Source of the DNA: Anaeramoeba flamelloides
Lineage: Eukaryota > Metamonada > Anaeramoebidae
Assembly: GCA_027625915.1 (NCBI GenBank)
Contig: JANTQA010000021.1
Span: 1,674,001-1,738,000, forward strand
Length of the DNA stretch: 64,000 nt
Reading direction: 5' to 3'
Shown: positions 34,691 through 44,009 of the stretch, one piece after another
How positions within the stretch are numbered: the first letter of the stretch is position 1
How the letters are laid out: every line of letters begins with the position of its first letter
Translations under genes and position numbers: made by a program
Notes under the pieces: generated by a model
What the model was told of the DNA's origin: nothing
Databases searched by the model: none
The model's input: the letters and a program-made list of their open reading frames with translations, nothing else

Positions 34691-34985
34691 TTAAGGTTAC
34701 AACCCCTAAAGAACTGAAAAATAAATATCTTGTATTGAGTGTAACAGTACATATTATTTTGGTTCTTAACTTATCGATCTTCAACTCATTATTAATTTTA
34801 ATAGTGGTTAAAAAATAGAATTTTTGATAATTTATTTTTTTTTTTTCTTAGAATCTGAATTTAATGAGTGTTAGATTAAATAGGTTTTGAAGGTATTTAA
34901 GTATAAATTTTGATTTTTGGGTTGTTCAAATAGAATTTTTATTCCAGTTTGGTTTTATTTGTATCTTTTAAAATTTTTTTTTTTT
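34691..34985 (+). repeat. TTAA-bounded foldback element, half copy
   Basis: It starts TTAAGGTTACAACCCC and matches the left arm of the element at 586-1155 (TTATTTTGGTTCTTAACTTATCGATC). The right arm is missing or too diverged to see, so this copy can no longer fold on itself. It lies 245 bp upstream of the BTB-amidotransferase start codon. Confidence 0.65.
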
Positions 34986-35249
34986 TTTTTTGTAAATTCC
35001 ATAAAATGGAATCACAAATTTTCTTCTAAAACATATATTTCAAAAAATAATTTTTACTATAAAAGACCTATTAGTCTTACCCTCTTAAATTTAAATTATA
35101 TCAATTAAATGGGTATTTATGAGATTTCAATTTAAATTTTTTATTTAGGATTGGCTTAGTTTATCCATTAATTTTAAAAACCATATTGATTTTTTTTCCC
35201 CAAAATTGAGGAAAGGTAAATGACAAAATTTCACCCTTTTTACTCTTAG

Positions 35250-35415
35250 TTTTTTTTTTAATTTGAGGAATTAGAAGAAAAATTTTTTTATTTTGTTTGA
35301 ATTTTAAATTTTGAAAAAACTGGTTCAATTTACTAAAATCTAAAAGAATTGAGTAAAATCAAATATTATTCTCTATTCTTTTTAATTCTGGATAAACTAG
35401 GCACTTGAAGACACT
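35250..35415. repeat. Hairpin-module remnant 6
   Basis: A decayed pair: an AATTTGAGGAATTAGAAG-type arm, then a clearer hairpin around AAAAGAATTGAGTAAAATC pairing with CTCTATTCTTTTTAATTC, closing at AAACTAGGCACTTGAAGACA. The tail keeps the GGCACTT unit found after clusters 1 and 3. Confidence 0.6.
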
Positions 35416-36977
35416 CTAACTTCCTTCCTGAAACTCAAATTTTATTCAAATATTTTTTTTATACAAAAGATTTTGATTATAACAAAAAGTCAAAATAGTT
35501 CAATAATAAAGTGGTTATTGTATTTTATTTGTTTTTTTTTGATATTTGAAAAAAAAAATAATTATTCAATTAACCTCATTTTTTTCGAAGATTTAATATT
35601 TTTTTAAAGTATTTTTTAAATTTCAAATTTTATTATAATAATTCTAATTCAAAATAAATAAATTTGTATTTTAATAATAATTCAAGGTTTATATGTTCAA
35701 TTATATGATAATTAAAAATAATGAAATAAAATCAATTTAGGGGCAATTTTAATAGTTTTCCAAACAAAATTTCAATAAATATCGAATAAAGAGAAAACTT
35801 TAATTCATTTTTTTATTCCAAAAGTAAAAAGTTGATATTGATAAAAATTAAAAAACATCAATTTAAACAATAAAAAATAAATAAAAAATACTTGAAAAAA
35901 AAAAAAAAAATTGAAAAATAATTCAATATAATAAATTGAAATAAAATAAATAAATAAAATTATTCATTGTATAAATAAACTAATTAACTCTGAAAATATA
36001 AAAAAATATAAATTATCATAATTCTTAAAGATTATTCAAAGATAATAAAATAATTATCATAACTAAGAAAAAAATGTTTTTAATTTTTTTTTTTTTTTTT
36101 GGTAAAAAGTTAAAAAATTTTTTGTGAAAATTGAATTTGTTAATCTAAATTAATCTGAGACTAAAAAAAAAAATTGATTGGGGATCTCTTATCTAATTCA
36201 ATGCTATTTTTTATTTTATGTTTATATATAAAAAATTGTAAAGTTAAAAGTAAAAAAAAAAGATAAATTAATCTGACAGACGATTCTCCAAATAATTTAT
36301 ATCTATAAAATATTTTTTCAAAAAACTGAAAAATTTTACAATGAAAAAAAATTATCATATTGTTGAATTTGGATTTAATTTATATTGTTTTTTATTTCGT
36401 AATTAATTATCATCTAATAAATATACTTTTGTATAGATGGAGAAATCAATAGATAAATCAAATTTTCTATGGGATACCAAAACATCTTTTGTAATGAATA
36501 CATTATTTATTAAAGTACTTTAGGTCATTTTGGTATTCAAATACCCCCCAAAAAAATTTCAAGTAAGGTATAATGTGTCAGATCATTAAACCTGAGAAGT
36601 TTTGATGCTTGAATTTGCTTTTTAAAAATAATTTAAAATCATTTAATTTGCTTTCTTTAATTTTAACTTGAGGGTTTACTGTTCATTGTAAAATTATAAG
36701 ATCAAAATTTTCATTCAGCTTTCCCAAAAACATGACATTCTACGAATTACAATAAATTAACAAAAGAACCTCAATTCTGAAAAGTAACTTATGAATTTAA
36801 GGATTATTCGAAGTTTATTCCTGGTGGCTATTACTTTTATACCCACAACACGAATTATGAACTCAAAAGAATGTTGAGTTAATGGATCTTGTTTAAATGT
36901 AAAATTTAGGTTTTTTTGATGAAGGCAAAAAAAAGTTACTTTCCAAATCCAAATTTTTCACTCAAAATTTTCTACTT

Positions 36978-37097
36978 CCAAAATGATATTGGGAAAATGT
37001 CACTCCACTTTATATTGAAGTATGTTAGAGTTGGTGGTGAGTGTAGCCACCCATTTGAAAAGAAAGTGGAGTGACTTTTTCGTAATATCAAAAAAAA
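36978..37097. repeat. Hairpin with AGTCACTCCACTTT arms
   Basis: GTCACTCCACTTT at 36999-37011 pairs exactly with AAAGTGGAGTGAC at 37063-37075. Weaker pairing extends the stem outward to about 34 bp through GATATT. The loop is about 51 bases. It lies 620 bp upstream of the eS24 start. It may be the core of a small foldback element. Confidence 0.7.
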
Positions 37098-37715
37098 TAA
37101 CTTTTTATTTTTGCCTTGCTTTGTTGGGATTTTTCGAAAAGTTTTTAGATCAATAAATGATTTTAGTCAAAATCTTAAATTGCTAAAAATTGACAATATT
37201 TGACTTTCCCTGAATTCATTATATTTTAAAGGTCTTAATCTATTTATTGCTTTGTATTCCAATGTTCACAGAGCATAAAATTAAGATATTCCTTAAGCTT
37301 CTTTTATGATTTTCGATCTGAAATTTTACCGGATTTTCAATCTTTTTTATTCGGAAAGCTGAACTAAAATTATGTTCTATTTCTTTTTCAACAAATAGTA
37401 TATTCATTTTTGTTAATAATGTTAGTACTGTAAAACATTATTTAGGTCAAAAGAGAAAGAAGAAACAAGAAATTGAACAAAAATAACAATTGAACACAAA
37501 AATCAAAAAAATGATTATTGATCGAATTATTCTACTTTGATAAGACTCTTAAAATTGAAGAAGAAAAACAATAAAAGAATAAAGATGAGGAATCTGACTT
37601 GTTCAAGAACCTTTCCTTTTTAATTTGTCACCTAAGTTCCAATCTGCCTTATTATCTGAAAAAAAAATTGAATATTTTACCATTTTTTTTTCTTTTATTT
37701 CTGATTATCTTTAAA

Positions 37716-38417
37716 ATGTCAACAAAAATTAAAAAAGAAGGAACAGTCACTGTTCGAACAAGAAGAGTCATGAGCAACAGACTGTTAAGAAGAAAACAAA
37801 TGATTATTGACATTCTTCACCCAGGCCTTGCTAATGTGTCAAAAGAAGAACTTAGACAAAGAGTTGGAAGAGTATGTTCTTCTTACACATCACTCTCTTT
37901 CTTTTTTTTAATGATTTCTTTAACTTTCTATTTGCTTTTCTTTTTTTTAATTTGGATTTTATGCTTTTTTTTCTTTTTTCAAAAACAAAAAAAAAAAAAA
38001 AACTTTTTTCTTTTTGATTTTTCATAATGAAAAACAAAATTAATAAAAAAAAAATTCAAAACAAAAAAAAAATCAAAACAAAAAAAAACCAAATCTAACA
38101 TAAAAATTCTCTTTTCTTTTCAATTTTTATTATTTTTATAGATGTATCATCTCAAAGATCCAAAGTGTGTTCAATTATTTGGATTCAAAACCGTTTATGG
38201 TGGTGGAAGAAGCTCAGGCTTTTGTTTAATTTATGACGATGCTGAATCAATGATGAAATTCGAACCAAAATACCGTTTAATCAGACTTGGACTTTTAGTC
38301 AAACCAGAAACAAACAGAAGAGCTAAAAAGGATCGTAAAAACAAAGGTAAGAAATTCAGAGGCAAATTCAAATTTGTTGGCGGAAAGCCAAAAAAGAAAA
38401 AGAAAGATGATGATTAA
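37716..38417 (+). CDS. RPS24: 40S ribosomal protein eS24
   Basis: Two exons, 37716-37871 and 38142-38417, joined in phase 0 (donor GTATGT, acceptor TTTTATAG), encode 143 residues. Exon 1 gives [20 protein letters not shown] and [20 protein letters not shown]. Exon 2 gives [20 protein letters not shown], then IYDDAES and [11 protein letters not shown], then a Lys-rich tail. These match eukaryotic/archaeal eS24 from end to end; animal eS24 is about 133 residues. It is a structural protein of the small ribosomal subunit. The start is the ATG at 37716, just after a T-rich leader. Reading the first exon through the intron gives a poly-Phe extension, which confirms the splice. The intron is 270 bp and T-rich. 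Confidence 0.96.
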
Positions 38418-40076
38418 TCTTGCCATTTCCCAACCTCAATAACCAAATAGATAAATTATTTTTTTTAACAGAACCTCATTTTGATAATAAGGGAATACAA
38501 GAATTTGTTTTAATACATTCACATTCAGTATTCCTAATTTTAAAATTTGTTATCAAAAAAAAAAAAAAAAAAAAACACAAACAAAAACAAGACTCACTTA
38601 CCTAAATTTACACAAACAATAAAAACAAGCTAATAGAACATTTATTTTTTTAGGATCTTTTTCAATTTTTTGATTAATACTTTTTATTTTTTTTATCAAT
38701 GATCAAATAATAAATTAAAATTGCCTACAACAAAAATATTCCATATTTTGGTTCATAATACCAAATACCTTTTCGATCAAGAATTACATTTTTAAATTTA
38801 AAGTAAAAAATTTTTAATTGCATCTCCAATTCCCAAAAGGAAGATAAATTAAAATTCTCAAAAATTTTCATTTTTAATAGAATTTGGAAAGATCCTGTTC
38901 TTTTTCAACCAAGTAGGTACAATATTTGGGAAATTAAAGTCAAACATTTTCATTTATTAATTAGAAACCGGCAGTACACTTTAAAACATCGATAAGGAAT
39001 CTCTTTTAACTTATTAAAAGGAAATTATTCAGATCATAAAGATAACTTCATTTATGATATACAGAGTTCACATTTTGACTCATTTTTCGAAAAAAACCTC
39101 AAATAATTCTTTTGTTGATTCCATGGAATCAAATGATCTTTTTTTATTTAAATGATAAATTTCGACTTATTTCTTATTTAAATTTGGCTTTTCTAAGAAA
39201 TTCCATCATTCTTCAAAATTAATAATTAATAAATAGTTTTTTTTAAATTGTTAAAAAGAATTTATTATTATTCTCAAAAAAATAAATATTCGGGATTATT
39301 CTTATTGTTATTTTAGTTTTAATTAGCTTTTTGTTAATCCTGATGTTTTTATTATTATTCCTGGGAAGAAAATTATTTTTGGAATGGAAATCAAATCAAA
39401 AGATTTTTTTTTTTTAATAGAGTTTTGTTATCAAATAAAAAAATCTTTTTTTGATTCAATGGGATCAGAATAAAATAATTTTGGAGGTTTTTTGAAAAAA
39501 TTATTCTTAAAAGTGACTTTAACAGTAGAAAATGCTGATAAAAACTGATTGCATTGAAAATTTTATAAGATTATGTTTCCAAAATTTATATTTTTAAAGA
39601 ATTTTTGATATTCTAAAAATTCTAAAAATGGAAGCATTTTGGGAACATTGATGATATGTACACCTTTCTAGAAGAATGGTGTATTTTTCAAAAATTTTCT
39701 TTTGTTCTAGTTTTGCTAATAATAATATTACTAAATGTTATGTCTATTAAAATGATTGAATAATTAATTAGGGTGCATCAAAATATTATTAAAAAAATAA
39801 TAATCAAGAATTAATTGTTGTGAAAAAAAAAGTGATAAATGGAAAAAAAGAAATTTTAGTTGCAATTTTTAAATAACCAAGACAGAAAAGAAAAAAAAAA
39901 AAAAATCTGATAAATACTTATTAAGTAATTTAATTTTATCTTGAAAACTAGAGATATGGATGAAATGGATAAAAGGATCAATTTCCTTTTATACATATAA
40001 TGCTTGATAAAACATTTTAAAATAAAAATTTAAAAATCTATTTCTAGAATATTTATAATATATATATATATATATA
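38418..40076. other. Intergenic, no gene
   Basis: 3' flank of eS24 and DNA up to the Tc1 element. It holds a copy of the 450 bp TIR family (39063-39515). The open frame at 38420-38605 is 3' UTR and poly-Lys noise. Confidence 0.6.
39063..39515. repeat. 450-bp TIR family, copy 2 (inverted)
   Basis: End sequences GTTGATTCCATGGAATCAAA near 39113 and TTTGATTCAATGGGATCAG near 39450 are inverted relatives. They match the ends of the element at 8592-9050 in the opposite orientation. The interior is not clearly conserved. Confidence 0.6.
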
Positions 40077-41369
40077 GTCTACGACAAAAAAATTTCCCTC
40101 AAACCATCAATTATTTTTTTTGATCTGTCATTTTCAATGATTTTTTTTTTGAAAAATTGAAACTATGATATTTTTCATTTTTATTTTTTTATTTTTTTAT
40201 TCAATATTCGACTTTCATTTACAATAAATTTATTTATAAAATGAACAAAAAACAAAAAACCTCACTTGAAACAAAATACCAAATTCTGTTAAAATTGAAA
40301 GAAGGTATACCCATTAAAAAACTAGCAAAAAACAATAATATTACAACAAAAACTATTCGAAACTGGGAGAAAAAAATCCCTTCTAGGATCACATATATGG
40401 AAAGAAGGTAGTGGTCTAAAAAGTTTGTTAAATAATGAACAACTCCAAAAACAGGAAGAAATATTCAATGAAAATCGTGAGAAAAGTTCAATAAAATTGA
40501 AACCTTAGATCAAAAAAAAACTCAATGTATCTTTATCTATAAGAACTATACAAAGATATCGAAAAAATAATGATTATAATTGCGTTTAACCCATCAAAAT
40601 TCCAAAACTTTTGCAAAAAGATAAGGAAAAAAAGATACATTGTAGACTCCACTACAATTAGAACTGGAAAAGGGTGAATTTTGGCGATGAATCAAAAATA
40701 GAATTATTTCGAAATACATCTTATGTTTATATCAAGAAAGGCAAGAAAAGACCCCCAAAAGAAATGGATAATAAAAGAATTTCAGTTATGATTTGGGCTG
40801 GAATTTCATGGAAGTAAAAAACTAAAATTTTTTTTTCAAAAGATTTTTGCAAAAATTCAAAATCACTAATGAATTCAGAAATTTATACTCGAATACTTGA
40901 ACAAGCAAAACTTCCTTTTATTAAAAATAAATATGACTGCGATGATTTTGAATTTCTTCAGGACAATGCACCCATTCATAAATCAAAACTTTCAATGAAT
41001 TGGTTCAAAGAAAATTCAATTAAATTAGTGTCTTTCCCTACCAAATCACCCGATTTGAATCCAATTGAAAAGATATGGAATGATTTAAAAAACATGATCG
41101 AAGAAGAATCTGCCGAAACCCAAGAAGAACTGAAAAATTCAAAAAAAAAAAATTGGAAAAAAATTTCCACAAAAAAAATTAGAGCCCAGATTAAACACCT
41201 TGACAAAATCATTCCTAAAATCCTAGAAAATGGTGGGGAATTCAACATTTGAAACTTGTTTCGAAAATGATACGACTTTGAAAATTAAAAATACAAATTG
41301 AAAATTTCCAACATATAATGTATGATTTTGTATTGATAACGTTTGTGAGAAATTTTTTTTGTCGTAGAC
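40077..41369 (+). mobile_element. Tc1/mariner-type transposon, 1.29 kb, DD34E
   Basis: Terminal inverted repeats read GTCTACGACAAAAAAATTTC at 40077 and, inverted, GTCTACGACAAAAAAAATTTC at 41369, each flanked by TA (40075-40076 and 41370-41371), the target duplication of this superfamily. Length is typical (about 1.3 kb). It encodes a transposase on the plus strand, described separately. Both ends are intact enough to be recognised in trans. Confidence 0.92.
40241..41252 (+). pseudogene. Tc1-type transposase, decayed
   Basis: The ATG at 40241 opens a helix-turn-helix region (KYQILLKLKEG, then KKLAKNNNITTKTIRNWEKK), followed by breaks. A later frame carries VNFGDESKIELF and VMIWAGISWK, the first catalytic Asp region. 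A final open stretch (40869-41252) carries LQDNAPIHKS and SPDLNPIEKIW. Between the second Asp (QDN) and the Glu (NPIE) there are 34 residues, so the triad is DD34E as in Tc1 elements. At least a frameshift near 40390 and stops near 40590, 40660 and 40820 break the frame, so the copy is inactive. The transposase normally excises and pastes the element at TA sites. Confidence 0.9.
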
Positions 41370-41691
41370 TATATATACAAGATTGTTTGTATATTATTAT
41401 ATCAAAATAGTATTCTAACTAATCTGTATTTTTTTCACAATATTTATAAGTATCTCAAGTTTATTTTCAAAGAATTAATGGCGATTTCCCCCTTTTATTA
41501 AAATTTAGAAAAGTTAAAAATCATTTATTCATAAATATATAACTTTTATCTTTTTAATTTATAGAATAAAGTTTTTTTATTCAAATAATCAATCAATTTT
41601 TTTTTGCTAATTGAAAAATACCTTACAAATTATGGAGACAAAAATCCTTGATTGTGCTAAATATCTATACAAAAATATCAAAATTTTTACA

Positions 41692-41889
41692 TACAGTCAG
41701 TTTCAAATTTAAGACACAAACTTTCAACGAAATTTATCAACAAAAAAATCTCAAATTAAGGTACCAAATTTGGATTTTTTTTTATACTAATGATTTTACT
41801 AGAATTTGGATTTTGTGCCTTAATTTGAAAATTTTTTCGTGCCTTAAATTTCTTTGAAAGTTTTCGCCTTAAAAATGGAACTTACTATA
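41692..41889. repeat. 200-bp TA palindrome family, copy 7
   Basis: Starts TACAGTCAGTTTCAAATTTA and ends AAATGGAACTTACTATA. Internal units GAATTTGGATTTTGTGCC and AAAAAATCTCAAATTAAGGT are clear. TA bounds both ends. Confidence 0.75.
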
Positions 41890-42113
41890 TTGAAAACTTT
41901 CAAAGAATGATATTATGACACTTTTTTCTGTTGTAAATAATTTTTAATTTTGAGAAAACATTTCATTTAATTTGGTATTATCAATTAAAGAATATATCAA
42001 CTAAATAATATTATTTTTTAGAAATGTAAAAAAATATCCCACTTCTTGGAAATGTGTTTGAATATCTTGAAGAATTATTCTAAATCTCACAAGCTATTTT
42101 AAGTTACAAAAAA

Positions 42114-42195
42114 GGAAAGTAAATTAAGTCACATAAAAAATTCCCAAATTAAGTAACAATATTCGAATTCTAGCAAAATAAAATGTTTAAAACTA
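42114..42195. repeat. 200-bp palindrome family, half copy
   Basis: One arm only: AAATTAAGTCACATAAAAAA, then CAAATTAAGTAACAATATTC. It lies about 220 bp from copy 7. Confidence 0.5.
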
Positions 42196-42607
42196 AAAAC
42201 ACATTTATTGATTTTTAGGAATGCTGAGTCAGTTAGAACTAGTTAAAATCGACATAGTGCCTTGCAATTGTAATTTTTGACATTTTAAAAAGAACCAATT
42301 ATCACTAACCAAATTCATAATTTACCTTGAAGGGGTTCTTTAATCTAAATACTCATACTTTTAAGATGATTAAAAAAAAAAATAATAGATTTTAGTTCAA
42401 ATGGTAAAAATCTACTTGTAATTTAAATTGGAAAGTAAGTGAATCTAGAGGTAAACAAAATATCTTTTGAACTTTTTACTCATTTTTTTCACGGATTTCT
42501 GTAAGTTTTTGTTCAATAAATGATGTTTTTTCTTTTCATAAACGAAAAAAAAGTAAAAAAAGAAACAATTACTATATTTTTGAATATTAAATAAAAAAAT
42601 AGCTATT

Positions 42608-43479
42608 ACCATTGTGAAAAAAAATTGGATCATTAAAAAAAATGGGGTCAGTCAAAAATTTGTTTTCGTTTTTTAAATAATAAATATTAGACAAATGATT
42701 TTTGATCAATTTAAAATTTTATGAAAAAATCTTACATTTAAGAAAAACCAAAGTCATTCACAATTATAATTTTCAAAGGCAATATTATTTCGTTGCATTT
42801 TGAGCTTTTAGAATTACTATGGGACTCTAAAAATGAAAAATTGAATTTTAATTGTAAACTTAACTAAAAAATGTTAATTTTTTTTTATTAGATTATATTC
42901 CAAGATCAAGTTATTCATTGTTTGGGAAGACCAAAAAATAATAAGTATTTTAAATTAAAGTTTTTCTATGGGGATTTAAAGAATTTAAATGGTATCTAAA
43001 ATCTAAGTATTTTGTTATTTTGAAGTTTTGATTGTAAAACATTAGTGGAAAATAATGTTTTCTGAAAAAATAGCTTTTTTTGGAAGATTTTATGATTCAA
43101 TTGGGTTTTAAACGATATTAAAGATTAACCTTGATAAATTTGTGTTAATTAACAATGATCAATATTTTATTGAATTAATATATTTTAATGTTTCCTAATA
43201 AATAGTTCTCTTATTTTTAGTAAAGTTTACAATTAAAATTCAATTTTTCATTTTTAGAGTCCCATAGTAATTCTAAAAGCTCAAAATACAATAATTTAAT
43301 ATTACCTTTGAAAATTATAAATGATAGTGACTTTGGTTTTTCTTAAATGTAAGATTTGTTCAAAAAATTTTACCTTGATCAAAAATCATTTTGCGAATAT
43401 TTATTATTTAAAAAACGAAAACAAATTTTTGACTGACCCAATTTTTTTTAATGACCCAAATTTTTTTCACAATGGTTAA
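42608..43479. repeat. Foldback element with ~275-bp arms
   Basis: The left arm (about 42608-42880: GGGGTCAGTCAAAAATTTG, then GACTCTAAAAATGAAAAATT) matches the inverted right arm (about 43212-43479: AATTTTTCATTTTTAGAGTC, then CAAATTTTTGACTGACCC) closely along its length. The roughly 330-base middle is AT-rich and only weakly paired. No coding frame. No second copy seen in the window. Confidence 0.85.
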
Positions 43480-43970
43480 ATCATTTTGGATAACTAATAA
43501 ATTGTATTTCATCCCTCAGAGAACATTAAATCCAGATATTACTCAAATAAACGAAAATACCCAATTTGATTCGGAAATTTTTTATCAAAAAAAGGAACTT
43601 TTTTTTGTACTTTTTTGACCAAAAGTGAAATCAACAATCAAAGTGTAGAATATTTTAATCAAGATTTTTTATTGAAATAAATAATTAAAAATTATCTTGG
43701 CAAAAAAAAAAAAAATATGAAAAAGAAATCATTAAGGTTTATTTTTCTTTTTATTATCATTATCAATTAAAGGGTTTATTGTTTTTTTTTTTTAATAAGA
43801 CTGAAATTTTTTGAAAAAAAATTTGTGAGTTAATATTAAAAAACAATATTTTTAAAATTGATACAAAAAAATATATATATTAATAAACTTCTATTATAAA
43901 ATAGAATTAAATTAAACAGTGTGGATTAAAATGAGAAAAAGAAGAACAATAAAAAAATTAATCGTTCAAA

Positions 43971-44001
<31 letters not shown>

Positions 44002-44009
44002 CAGGTTAA

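Larger units (their letters stand above)
34447..37715. other. Divergent intergenic region, BTB-amidotransferase / eS24
   Basis: 3.3 kb holding the promoters of both divergent genes. It contains a half copy of the TTAA foldback (34691-34985), hairpin-module remnant 6 (35250-35415) and a hairpin at 36978-37097. From 35420 to 36970 I see only AT-rich sequence with no structure I can support. Confidence 0.5.
41370..44009. other. Intergenic with two repeat elements
   Basis: Contains 200 bp palindrome copy 7 (41692-41889), a half copy near 42114-42195, and a large foldback at 42608-43479. A poly-T run of about 30 precedes 44009. Open frames at 41648-41857 and 42445-42633 lie in these repeats or are low-complexity. 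Confidence 0.6.

Noticed and set aside
37872-38027. Read-through extension of eS24 exon 1
   Set aside because: The sequence after 37871 is a T-rich intron; the family alignment resumes exactly at 38142.
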